A stretch of DNA of 64,000 nucleotides from assembly GCF_900110555.1 (NCBI RefSeq), contig NZ_FOEE01000002.1, positions 410,947 to 474,946 on the forward strand, in the 5' to 3' direction. A program made the position numbers and the translations under genes. Shown piece after piece: positions 56,409 through 64,000 of this stretch. The notes below the pieces were generated by a model. The model was not told where the DNA came from and ran no database searches. It saw only the letters and a program-made list of their open reading frames with translations. How positions within the stretch are numbered: position 1 is the stretch's first letter; every line of letters begins with the position of its first letter. This stretch comes from Trujillonella endophytica (GTDB taxonomy: Bacteria; Actinomycetota; Actinomycetes; Mycobacteriales; Geodermatophilaceae).

Positions 56409-57593
56409 TCATCGGAGGGCGCTGCCGCCCACCCACTGGTCCCACGGGATCGTCCAGTCGTGGATGTCGCCGTCGGTCGGGCCGAGCGTGGGGCCGACGG
56501 AGTTGCGGATCTCCACGACGTCGCCCGGCCGGGAGAAGTCGAAGAACCACGCCGCGCGCTCGGTCGACATGTTGATGCAGCCGTGCGAGACGTTGGTGTT
56601 GCCCTGCTGGGCCACGGACCACGGCGCCGCGTGCACGAACTCCCCGTTGTTGGAGATGCGGACCGCGTACTCGACCGGCGTGCGGTACCCGCCGGGGCCG
56701 TCGGCGGGGACGCCGAAGGTGCTCGAGTCCATGATCCGGTTCCGGTTGAGCTCGGTCACGACGTGGACGCCGTTGCGGCTGGGGTTCTCCGGGCTGCCGG
56801 CGCTGATCGGATAGCTCTGCACCAGCCGGTCGCCGTCGTACACCTCCATGACGTGCGTGCCCGCGTCGGCGATCGACACGTGCCGGTCCCCGACGCGGAA
56901 GGAGATCGTGCGGTCCCGCTCGCCCCAGATCCCGTCGCCGAAGGACACCCCGTACAGGTCGGCGTGCAGCGTGACGTCGGTGTTCGCCGGCCAGAAGGTC
57001 GACGGCCGGAAGTGCACCTCGGCATCGCCGAACCAGCTCCACACGCCGTCGGTCGGCGCGGAACTCCGGACCAGCAGGTGGCTCTCCACCGCGGCCCGGT
57101 CGCTGACCGGCTCGTCGAAGTAGACGCGGATCGGCATGCCCACCCCGACGGTCTGGCCGTCGAGCGGGCCGATGTCGGGCGTGGACAGCCCGGCAGGCGT
57201 CACCGTGGTGAAGGTGGACACCGCCTCGACCGCCTCCCCGTCGGCACCCGAGGCGCCGGCGGTGAGCGTGTACGTGGTGCCGTAGGCGAGGTCGCCCTCC
57301 GGCGTCCACACGTCGACGGCGGCGTCCTCGGGCGAGTCCGCGACCGAGCCGGGGACCGGCGCGCCCGCCGGGTCGGTGACCGTGACCTCGCCGAGCTCGC
57401 CGTCGGTGACCGAGATCTCCAGCGGGGTGGCGGGCGGGACGTCGACCGCGCCGTCGGACGGGGTCAGCGCGACCGAGGCGGGCCGGCTCTCCGCGGTCGA
57501 CGGGGCGGCGGAGTCCCCACCGTCCCCGTCGTCCTGGCACCCCGCGAGCAGGAGCAATGCCCCCGCGATGGCCACCGCCGCTGTCCGTCGCAC
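56409..57593 (-). CDS. L,D-transpeptidase lipoprotein (Ig-like domains plus YkuD)
   Basis: A 394-residue lipoprotein, signal AVAIAGALLLLAGC with lipobox LAGC. Two Ig-like domains follow (TPSDGAVDVPPATPLEISVT, then FDEPVSDRAAVESHLLVRSS), as in mycobacterial LdtMt2. The YkuD catalytic domain has the motif SHGCINMST, with the nucleophilic Cys near residue 338 and the His two residues before. These enzymes form 3-3 peptidoglycan crosslinks and can resist most penicillins. GTG at 57593 has GAGGAG nine bases upstream. It is on the minus strand, with the coiled-coil gene downstream. Confidence 0.94.
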   Translation of the reverse strand: MRRTAAVAIAGALLLLAGCQDDGDGGDSAAPSTAESRPASVALTPSDGAVDVPPATPLEISVTDGELGEVTVTDPAGAPVPGSVADSPEDAAVDVWTPEGDLAYGTTYTLTAGASGADGEAVEAVSTFTTVTPAGLSTPDIGPLDGQTVGVGMPIRVYFDEPVSDRAAVESHLLVRSSAPTDGVWSWFGDAEVHFRPSTFWPANTDVTLHADLYGVSFGDGIWGERDRTISFRVGDRHVSIADAGTHVMEVYDGDRLVQSYPISAGSPENPSRNGVHVVTELNRNRIMDSSTFGVPADGPGGYRTPVEYAVRISNNGEFVHAAPWSVAQQGNTNVSHGCINMSTERAAWFFDFSRPGDVVEIRNSVGPTLGPTDGDIHDWTIPWDQWVGGSALR

Positions 57594-57766
57594 TCGGCCC
57601 GACTCCTCGTCCGTCCCCCGCCGGCCCCGGGGCCCGGAACCGCTCCCCAGGGTCCCACGAAGAACCGGAACGGAGACGTCTGCCGGGCGCGGCCCCGGGG
57701 CACCCGCGGCCACTCCCCGGGGCGCTGGTATCGTTCTCCCTCGTTGCCCGGGCGACCGGACGGCAC

Positions 57767-57839
<73 letters not shown>

Positions 57840-57916
57840 CCCGGATCGGCCCAGCGGCTTCCTCCTTCGGGAGGGAGCCGCTTCGTCGTTCCCCGGGCAC
57901 CCGTCCCCGACCCGGT

Positions 57917-58360
57917 TCAGCCGGACTGTCCGGACGGGATCGACGCCCCGGCGGCTCCGTTGCCGAACAGGACGTCGTTGGTGTGGATGGTGTCGAAGTA
58001 CTCCCGCAGCGCGAAGATGCGCCCGCCGCGCAGTTCGGCGACGAAACAGATGCGGTTGTCGTAGACCCTGCCGGCCGGCGAGGTGCCGTACACGGTGGCC
58101 TCGGCGACGACGCGCTCGTCCTCGGCGATCGTGCCGGTGATCGTCATCTCGATCCCCCCGGGCATCGCCGCTCCGACGAGGGTCCCGATGGTGGACAGCT
58201 CCCGCTTGCCGTAGGTGCCCGACAGCGGCAGCACACCCGGCTTCCCGGAGACCCACCACGTGCCTTCGTCGTCGAACAGGGCCATCGCCTCGCGCCCCCT
58301 GCCCGCCGAGAGGTGCCCGAAGAACTCGAGGACCACCCGCCTGCTCTCGTCCGTGCCCAT
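57917..58360 (-). CDS. NTF2-like (SnoaL-type) protein
   Basis: A 147-residue protein of the NTF2-like superfamily. It begins with a helix (SRRVVLEFFGHLSAGRGREA) followed by the DDEGTWWVSG strand and a late EYFDTIHTNDVLFG segment. The cavity of this fold binds small molecules in isomerases and hydrolases, but no catalytic set can be assigned. ATG at 58360. It stands alone between tRNA-Lys and the amidohydrolase terminator. Confidence 0.85.
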   Translation of the reverse strand: MGTDESRRVVLEFFGHLSAGRGREAMALFDDEGTWWVSGKPGVLPLSGTYGKRELSTIGTLVGAAMPGGIEMTITGTIAEDERVVAEATVYGTSPAGRVYDNRICFVAELRGGRIFALREYFDTIHTNDVLFGNGAAGASIPSGQSG

Positions 58361-58530
58361 CCCCGGTCCTCCTGCGGTTCGACGCTGCACCCGGACCCTG
58401 CCAGACCCGCCCGCCGGCACCGGAGCTCGTCTCGAGCCCGGCCCGGTCGAGATCAGCGCGGTCGCCGCGGTCGAGCGATGAGTCCGGCGCCCGACCGCGC
58501 GCTCGGCCGATCCGATCGACGGGGCCGATG

Positions 58531-58574
58531 CGACGAACGGGCCCCTCCGCTGCTGCGAAGGGGCCCGTTCGTCG
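58531..58574 (-). terminator. terminator of the amidohydrolase gene
   Basis: Perfect 16-bp stem CGACGAACGGGCCCCT / AGGGGCCCGTTCGTCG with a 12-base loop, 15 bp after the amidohydrolase stop on the minus strand. Confidence 0.85.
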
Positions 58575-58588
58575 GCGCTACCGGTCGG

Positions 58589-59767
58589 TCACCAGAGGCG
58601 GTAGAGCTCCGCGGCGTTGCCGCCCATGACCTTGACCTGCGTCTCGGGGCGCAGGGTGCTGATCTTCTCGCTCACCAGCTCGAGCGGGCTGGGGTGCAGC
58701 GACGTGGGATGCGGGAAGTCGGTCTCGAACATCACGTTGCCCTCGCCGACCTGGTCGATGAGGTGCTGCAGGTCGCCCCGCCCGTTCTCGAACCAGAACG
58801 TGGCGTACCAGTGGTCGCGGAAGTACTCCGACGGCCGCTTCTGCAGCTTGTCGAACCACTCCGGGGCGTTCTCCTCCAGCTCGTAGTCCATCGCCTCGAG
58901 CATGAACGGCACCCAGCCGATGCCGCTCTCCACCGACACCATCTTCAGCTCCGGATGCCGGTCGAACATCCCCGAGTAGGCGCTGTTGAGCAGCACCTGG
59001 GAGTTGTTCAGGAACAGCGAGGCGCCGCCGATGGCGGGCTTCACGTACTCGTCCTGGCTGGGCCAGTAGGTGGTGCCGAAGAACGACAGCGACGTCTGGC
59101 TGGCCCCGATGTGGAAGTGCACCGGCAGCTTCAGCCCGGCGCACACCTCCCAGAACGGGTCCCAGGCGCGGTCGCCGAGGTCGGGCGACCCGGAGTCCTG
59201 CGGGTGCGCGGTCATGTTCACGCCGCGCATGCCCATCTCCGCGCAGCGCCGGGCCTCGCGGACGCAGCCGTCGATGTCCCACGCCGGCATGATCGGCATG
59301 GGCAGCAGCCGGTTGTCCGACTCGGCCTGGACCTCGGCCATCGCGTCGTTGTAGAGCTCGATGCACAGGCGCAGCAGCGTCGGGTCGGAGACGGAGTTGA
59401 CGAGGTTCTGCCCGCCGAGGCCGATCGAGTTGGGGAAGACGACCTGGGCGTGGACCCCGATCTCGTCCATGAACCGCAGCCGGGTCTCGGGGTCCCACGC
59501 GGCGTCGTGCCCGTCGTGGATGGTCCAGGAGCCGCCCTGCGAGTCCCGCCACGGGTGCTTCTTGCCGTCGCGGTCGATCGTGCCGCCGGAGCCGGCCCGG
59601 CCGAAGGTGTTGCCCTCGATGACCCACATGTCCACGCCGTCGACCTTCTCGACGTGCGGCACCCGGTCCTCATAGCCCTTCGGCGCCCGCTCGGTGAACA
59701 GGTCGTGCCGTTCGGTCATGTGGGTGTCGGCGTCGACCACCCGAATGCCCTCGGCCAGTGCGGCCAT
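58589..59767 (-). CDS. amidohydrolase family protein (ACMSD-like)
   Basis: A 392-residue TIM-barrel hydrolase of the amidohydrolase-2 group. The N-terminal VVDADTHMTERHDLF carries the DxH metal motif, LPVHFHIGA supplies further metal His residues, and FETDFPHPTSLHP near the C-terminus carries the final Asp. ATG at 59767, after a GGAGG. It has a well-defined promoter and a candidate operator upstream. With a TetR gene and an acyl-CoA ligase on the same strand, it may belong to a catabolic set for an aromatic or acyl substrate. The exact reaction (decarboxylation or hydrolysis) cannot be told. Confidence 0.9.
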   Translation of the reverse strand: MAALAEGIRVVDADTHMTERHDLFTERAPKGYEDRVPHVEKVDGVDMWVIEGNTFGRAGSGGTIDRDGKKHPWRDSQGGSWTIHDGHDAAWDPETRLRFMDEIGVHAQVVFPNSIGLGGQNLVNSVSDPTLLRLCIELYNDAMAEVQAESDNRLLPMPIMPAWDIDGCVREARRCAEMGMRGVNMTAHPQDSGSPDLGDRAWDPFWEVCAGLKLPVHFHIGASQTSLSFFGTTYWPSQDEYVKPAIGGASLFLNNSQVLLNSAYSGMFDRHPELKMVSVESGIGWVPFMLEAMDYELEENAPEWFDKLQKRPSEYFRDHWYATFWFENGRGDLQHLIDQVGEGNVMFETDFPHPTSLHPSPLELVSEKISTLRPETQVKVMGGNAAELYRLW

Positions 59768-59804
59768 CCGTGCCTCCTCGTCGTGAACTGCGGTGCTGTG
59801 ACCC

Positions 59805-59839
59805 AGGTTACGGACGGCGGAGCCGGTTTACAACAGTTG
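59805..59839 (-). promoter_or_regulatory. promoter and operator of the amidohydrolase gene
   Basis: On the minus strand TTGTAA (59828-59833) and TAACCT (59805-59810) are separated by 17 bp, a good sigma-70-type promoter about 38 bp before the ATG. The palindrome CAAC-A-GTTG (59831-59839) overlaps the -35, so a repressor, perhaps the neighbouring TetR protein, could block it. Confidence 0.6.
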
Positions 59840-59863
59840 ATTTAATCCCCGCCGGTCGGCGTC

Positions 59864-60529
59864 CTACGCGGAGACCGGCGCCTGCCACAGCCCGACCAGC
59901 GCGTCGACGATCCCGGTCGCCGCGTCGTGCCAGGTGGCCCGCGGCGTCGGGCGCCCGTCGGCCAGGGCGCGCTCGCGATCGGCGCAGCCGTGCACGAGCA
60001 GCTGGACCTCCATGGCGCGGCGCTCCTCGTAGACCGCCTCCGGCAGGTCGGGCACGCACCCGCGAAGGCCCTCGACGACGCGGCGCAGGCTCGCCGAGCG
60101 CGCGCTGTCCTCCATCGCCAGCTCCCGGAGCGCCGGGTCGGTGATCACCTGGGCGCGGAACCGGGCGAACCAGGTCGGGTCGCCGAGCTCGGCGAGGTGG
60201 TCGGTCGAGGGGCGCACCAGGCAGGCGACCCAGTCCCGCAGCCCCGGGTCTGGCCCGAGCCGGTCGACCATCTCCTCGCGCAGCCGCTCGATCGGCTCGG
60301 AGCGGGTCCGCAGGAGGGCGCGCACCAGGTCGGCCCGGCTGCCGAAGTGGTACCCGACGGCGGCGCTGTTGCGCTGCCCCGCGGCCTCGCTGATGTGACG
60401 GCTGGACACCGCCGCGACCCCGCGCTCGGCGAACAGCCGCTCGGCAGTGGCGAGGATCAGCTGCCGGGAGGCGTCACCGCGCTCCATCCGGCCCCGCCGG
60501 CGGGCGCCGGCCTGCTGCACCTCCGCCAC
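59864..60529 (-). CDS. TetR-family regulator
   Basis: A 221-residue regulator with the N-terminal helix-turn-helix (SRQLILATAERLFAERGVAA, then RHISEAAGQRNSAAVGYHFG) and an all-helical ligand domain. The GTG start at 60529 is preferred because TACCCT ends seven bases upstream, which fits a leaderless promoter; ATG at 60487 is an alternative that would shorten the N-terminus by 14 residues. It lies between the acyl-CoA ligase and amidohydrolase genes on the same strand and probably regulates one or both. Confidence 0.9.
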   Translation of the reverse strand: MAEVQQAGARRRGRMERGDASRQLILATAERLFAERGVAAVSSRHISEAAGQRNSAAVGYHFGSRADLVRALLRTRSEPIERLREEMVDRLGPDPGLRDWVACLVRPSTDHLAELGDPTWFARFRAQVITDPALRELAMEDSARSASLRRVVEGLRGCVPDLPEAVYEERRAMEVQLLVHGCADRERALADGRPTPRATWHDAATGIVDALVGLWQAPVSA

Positions 60530-60601
60530 CGGGCGAGGGTAGCCACGGCCGCTCCTTGCGGCGGCCCCGCCGGCCGGAGGTCTCATCCGGACGGGTACCG
60601 G

Positions 60602-62128
60602 TCAGCCGCTCGCGACCGCCGCCCGGTCGGCGGCCAGCCGCGAGCGGTTGAGCTTTCCGGCGCTGGTCCGCGGCAGCTCGTCGACGAACTCGAACCCCTT
60701 GGGCACCTTGGGCCCGGACAGCCGCTCCTTGCACCACGCCCGCAGGCTCTCGACGGACGGCGGCGAGGCCGGGTCCCGCGGCTGGACGACGGCGTGCACC
60801 GCGCGCTGCCACTCCGGGTCGGGGACGCCGATCACCGCCACGTCGGCCACCTCGGGGTGCTCGGACAGCGCGGTCTCGATCTCGGCCGGGAACACGTTGA
60901 CGCCCCCGGTGACGATCATGTCCTGGCGCCGGTCGGCGATGTAGAGGAAGCCCTCGTCGTCCAGCCGGCCCATGTCGCCGAAGCTGCGCCAGCCGCCGTC
61001 GAGCGGCGCCGGCGTCTCGGCACCGACGTAGCGGAACGGCTCCACCTCCCCCGAGCGCAGCCGCAGCCAGATCTCGCCGACCTCGCCCGGCGGGAGGTCA
61101 CGCCCGGCCTCGTCCCGGATCGCGATGTCGCAGTCCGCGCCCCGCCCCGTCGTCCCGGGGTGGGTGAGCCACTCGACGCCGGTGCAGGCGACGATCCCGA
61201 GCCCCTCGCTGCCGCCGTAGGTGAACATGAACCGCTCGGGCGGGACCAGCTCCAGCCATGTGCGCGTGACCCACTCGGGGAGGACGGCCGCGCCGTAGAC
61301 CACCCGCTGGAGGCTGGAGAAGTCGCGCTCCCGGACGCCGTCCAGGCGGGCGATGCGCTGCAGCATCGTCGGCACCATGATCGCCGCGGACACCCGGTGG
61401 CGCTCGATCAGGTCGACCACGCGGGCGGCGTCGAACTTCTCGACGAGCACGACCGGGTCGCCGGCGAGCAGCGTCGGGAAGCACGAGGCGAAGCCGTTGG
61501 TGTGGTAGAGCGGGCAGACCGCCAGCACCGACTGGCCCGGGTCGATGACGGTCGACGTCGGCACGTACCGGCCGGGCGAGGGCGCCACGATGATCTTCGG
61601 CGTACCGGTCGAGCCCGACGTCGCGATCAGCCGCGCGTAGGGCGGCACCGGGTCCCCGGGGGGCGGGGTGTCGTCCTCGCCCGTGGTCCCCAGGACGTCC
61701 GCGAGCGTCAGCGCACCGGCGGGCTCGTCGGGCCAGTCACCGACGAGCAGCCGGGGCGTGGCGAGGGCCAGCAGCCGGTCGCGCTCCCAGCCGGGCAGCT
61801 CCGGCCGCAGCGGCAGGACGACGGCGCCGAGCTTCCACGCCGCGAACACCGTGACGACGTGCTCCGGGGTGCTGGGCAGCCCCAGCGCGACCAGGTCGCC
61901 CTCCCCCACGCCGGCGCGGGCCAACCGGTGCGCAACCTGGTTGGCCCGGCGCTCCAGCGTGGCCCAGCCGTACTCCCGCTCGGCGCCGTCGGCGGTGGCG
62001 GCGACCAGCGCCGTCCCCTCACCCAGCTCGCGGGCCAGCTCGGTCAGCCGCCGCCCGTACGGGATCCCCTCGTCGGCTCCCACGACACCCCCTCGTCCCA
62101 GCGCTGTCTCGATCGTGTCGACCCTCAC
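60602..62128 (-). CDS. AMP-binding acyl-CoA synthetase (ligase)
   Basis: A 508-residue ANL-family enzyme that activates a carboxylic acid as acyl-AMP and transfers it to CoA. Motifs in order: LIATSGSTGTPKIIVAPS (P-loop), VYGAAVLPEWVTRT, MFTYGGSEGLGIV, GDMGRLDDEGFLYIADRRQD and the C-terminal lysine motif ELPRTSAGKLNRSRL. The GTG start at 62128 gives a normal N-terminus. It lies upstream of the TetR gene on the same strand and close to the amidohydrolase, so an aromatic or fatty acid substrate is likely. Confidence 0.94.
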   Translation of the reverse strand: MRVDTIETALGRGGVVGADEGIPYGRRLTELARELGEGTALVAATADGAEREYGWATLERRANQVAHRLARAGVGEGDLVALGLPSTPEHVVTVFAAWKLGAVVLPLRPELPGWERDRLLALATPRLLVGDWPDEPAGALTLADVLGTTGEDDTPPPGDPVPPYARLIATSGSTGTPKIIVAPSPGRYVPTSTVIDPGQSVLAVCPLYHTNGFASCFPTLLAGDPVVLVEKFDAARVVDLIERHRVSAAIMVPTMLQRIARLDGVRERDFSSLQRVVYGAAVLPEWVTRTWLELVPPERFMFTYGGSEGLGIVACTGVEWLTHPGTTGRGADCDIAIRDEAGRDLPPGEVGEIWLRLRSGEVEPFRYVGAETPAPLDGGWRSFGDMGRLDDEGFLYIADRRQDMIVTGGVNVFPAEIETALSEHPEVADVAVIGVPDPEWQRAVHAVVQPRDPASPPSVESLRAWCKERLSGPKVPKGFEFVDELPRTSAGKLNRSRLAADRAAVASG

Positions 62129-62278
62129 ACGGGAAGCCTTTCCGGTCCAGCGTGCGGGCCCGTTCTGCGTGCGACCATCGAGCGAGTTCCGCGATCCCAG
62201 CCGTACCGGCTGCACGACGAGCTGGAGGCCCGGTTGCTGGCTCAGCAGGCCCCCGTCTCGGAGCGGCGGCGGCGGTGG

Positions 62279-63646
62279 ATGACCCCGGTGCTCCTGGCGG
62301 GCCTGTTCACGACCGCGTTCCCGTCGACGATCCTCACCATCGCGGTCCAGCCGATCGCCGAGGACCTCGACACGCTCCCGTCGACCGTGGTCTGGGTGAC
62401 GACGGCCCCCTTGCTGGCCGCCGCCGTGGCCACGCCGCTGCTCGGCCGGTTCGGCGACCTCTTCGGCCACCGCCGGGTGTACCTGGCCGGCGTCGTCACC
62501 ACGCTGCTGTTCGCGATCGGCGCCGCCGTCGCCTGGAGCGCGACCGGCCTGATCGCCGCCCGCACGCTCTCCCAGGTCGGCGCCGCGGCCACGCTCCCGA
62601 CGGCGGTCGCCCTGATCTTCCGCATGGCCCCACCCGGCGAGCGGGTCCGCGCCTCGGCGTCGGTGGGCGCGGTCAGCTCCGCCGCCGCGGTGATCGGCGT
62701 CGTCACCGGCGGGCCGCTGGTCGACAGCGTGGGCTGGCGGGCCATCTTCGCGGCGCAGGCCGTCCTCTGCGTCGCCACGATCGCGCTCGCGGTCCTCGTG
62801 GTGCCCCGCGACGCGCGGTCGGGAGAGCGCTCGTCGCTCGACGTCCCCGGGGCCCTGCTGCTGGCGGTGGCCACGTTCACGCTCACCTTCGGCATCAACC
62901 GGGCGGCCGTCTGGGGCTGGGAGCCGGTGCCGATCGCCTGCCTCACGGTGGCGCCCTTCGCGGTGTGGGCGCTCGTCCTCGTCGAGCGCCGGGCCGCCTC
63001 CCCGCTGCTGCCGCTCCGGGTGCTGGGCTCCCGCACCGTCCGCGTCGCCTCCGGTGCCAGCGTCCTGATCGGCGCCGGCTACATGGGCAACTTCGTCGTC
63101 ACCCCGCTGTACATGCAGGGGGTGCTCGGCCTGACCGCGGCGGTGACCTCGCTGCTCACCGTGCCGCGGGCCCTGTCGATCCTGCTCGCCGCGCCGACGG
63201 CGGGCCGGGCCGGCCGGCGGTTCGGCGAGCGGTCGGTCGCGCTCGTGTCGGGGCTGCTGCTGACCCTCGCGCTGGTGGCGATGGCGGCCGGCGCGTGGCT
63301 CGGCTCGCTCGTGCTCGTGGCGATCACGATCGCCCTCAGCGGCTACCTGCACGGGCACATGAACCCCGCGATCCTCGCGGCCCAGGCGTCCGCGGTCGAC
63401 GAGCGCGACATCGGCCTGGCCGCCTCCCTGCAGCAGACCGCCTTCCAGATCGGCGCGGTGGTCGGCATCGGCCTGTTCACGGCGCTCGCCGGGGACGCGA
63501 CGACCGAGGGGCCGTTCGCCCTGGTCTTCCTCCTGACCGCGGCCTGCTCCCTCGTCGCGACGCTCGTGCTGATCCCGATGCGCGACCCGCACCACCCCGA
63601 CCGTGCCGCTGCCCCGACCGCGGTCCGGGACGAGGTCGACGCCTGA
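62279..63646 (+). CDS. MFS drug-exporter-like transporter
   Basis: A 455-residue transporter of the drug:H+ antiporter type (EmrB/QacA-like). Helices start immediately (TPVLLAGLFTTAFPSTILTI), loop 2-3 has GRFGDLFGHRRVYL (motif A form GxxxDxxGxR), and VVTGGPLVDSVGWRAIFAAQ is the motif C region. About 11-12 helices by eye. ATG at 62279 is preferred; TTG at 62234 is an alternative. It is divergent from the acyl-CoA ligase, so export of a related compound is possible but not shown. Confidence 0.88.
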   Translation: MTPVLLAGLFTTAFPSTILTIAVQPIAEDLDTLPSTVVWVTTAPLLAAAVATPLLGRFGDLFGHRRVYLAGVVTTLLFAIGAAVAWSATGLIAARTLSQVGAAATLPTAVALIFRMAPPGERVRASASVGAVSSAAAVIGVVTGGPLVDSVGWRAIFAAQAVLCVATIALAVLVVPRDARSGERSSLDVPGALLLAVATFTLTFGINRAAVWGWEPVPIACLTVAPFAVWALVLVERRAASPLLPLRVLGSRTVRVASGASVLIGAGYMGNFVVTPLYMQGVLGLTAAVTSLLTVPRALSILLAAPTAGRAGRRFGERSVALVSGLLLTLALVAMAAGAWLGSLVLVAITIALSGYLHGHMNPAILAAQASAVDERDIGLAASLQQTAFQIGAVVGIGLFTALAGDATTEGPFALVFLLTAACSLVATLVLIPMRDPHHPDRAAAPTAVRDEVDA

Positions 63647-63883
63647 CAGTGAGGATGGAGAGGACGGGGTCACCCCTGGTGGTCTGACTCTCCGCCTGAC
63701 CGACGCCTTGCTGTCCTGCTGTGGGATGTGTCGGCCGTGTGGGGGTGGCCCCGTCCCTGCACGTCACCGGGCGGGACGTCCGTGACCTCATAGGAGCCTG
63801 TGCAAGAGGCGCCCATCACTGTCCTGTCCGCCTCGTCCGGCTCGGTGCGTGCCGTCTCATCGGTACGAGCGACAAGGACGGCG

Positions 63884-64000
63884 ATGACCATCATGGCGAG
63901 TACGGGGCTGGATGTCTTCGGCGGCGTGGACACCCACGGCCGGACCCACCACGCGGCTGCGATCGACGGCACCGGCAGGCTGCTGGGCGATGCGGAGTTC
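63884..64000 (+). mobile_element. IS110-family transposase, 5' end cut by window edge
   Basis: ATG at 63884 opens a frame running off the window: MASTGLDVFGGVDTHGRTHH, AAAIDGTGRLLGDAEF. The VDTH with the preceding FGG is the first acidic residue of the DEDD catalytic domain of IS110/IS1111 transposases. The stretch 63647-63883 holds no gene I can support and probably contains the left end of the element. Confidence 0.85.

Overview
The window is very GC-rich (roughly 70-75 %) with strong G/C bias at third codon positions, many GTG starts, several apparently leaderless promoters, coenzyme F420 biosynthesis (fbiC), LGFP-repeat and DNRLRE-type secreted proteins and TetR/LuxR-type regulators. This points to a high-GC actinobacterium. 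The protein style and repeats resemble Geodermatophilaceae (Blastococcus, Geodermatophilus, Modestobacter), but the family assignment is inference from memory, not a search.

Layout. 1-4.3 kb: a disulfide oxidoreductase cut by the window edge, a flavin reductase and fbiC. 4.3-7.0 kb: a scarred accessory patch with an XRE antitoxin and its frameshifted nucleotidyltransferase toxin, a ~400 bp degenerate duplicate of fbiC, IS3-family ends with a 25-bp inverted repeat, and a lower-GC gene of an uncharacterised actinobacterial family that lies directly behind a giant RHS gene. 7.0-13.8 kb: a secreted LGFP/RHS polymorphic-toxin-like protein, interrupted by one frameshift, with a Cys-containing C-terminal tip of unknown function. 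14-18 kb: a GGDEF-EAL protein, a cupin, a quinone oxidoreductase and a YefM-YoeB toxin-antitoxin pair. 18.5-24 kb: an acyl-CoA dehydrogenase and biotin-dependent carboxylase operon with a divergent TetR regulator and two operator boxes, probably branched-chain amino acid or acyl-CoA catabolism.

24-36 kb: a membrane-anchored unknown, a polytopic membrane protein, oligoribonuclease, tRNA-His, then an SDR/XRE pair, a DUF1254/DUF1214 protein whose 3' end coincides with a tRNA-like 3' fragment, and a small HTH gene divergent from an 18-residue lysine-rich micro-ORF across three GTCAAC-N5-GTTGAC boxes. Then come an MFS exporter, a metallo-hydrolase/alpha-beta hydrolase operon and an AraC regulator. 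36-47.7 kb: a membrane alpha/beta hydrolase, then a stress/arginine cluster (arginine deiminase, MarC, APC permease, MscS, PCuAC-like lipoprotein, CPBP protease, LuxR/LAL regulator). Three genes of this cluster share an upstream palindromic element related to CGGATGAGGTCTCATCCG.

47.8-64 kb: release factor 3; a compact three-gene flavin electron-transfer operon (ferric-reductase-like membrane flavoprotein, FMN-binding protein with a flavinylation motif, ApbE flavin transferase); a methyl-accepting-type receptor; a MoaD/BNR-repeat pair; an L,D-transpeptidase lipoprotein; tRNA-Lys; an NTF2-like protein; an amidohydrolase, TetR and acyl-CoA ligase group; an MFS transporter; and the first codons of an IS110-family transposase at the right edge.

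Most of the window is ordinary chromosomal backbone. The items most worth a second look are the RHS tip with its adjacent candidate immunity gene, the self-contained poly-lysine micro-transcription unit with its palindromic boxes, the shared palindrome upstream of the arginine/stress genes, and the fbiC-IS3-nucleotidyltransferase scar.
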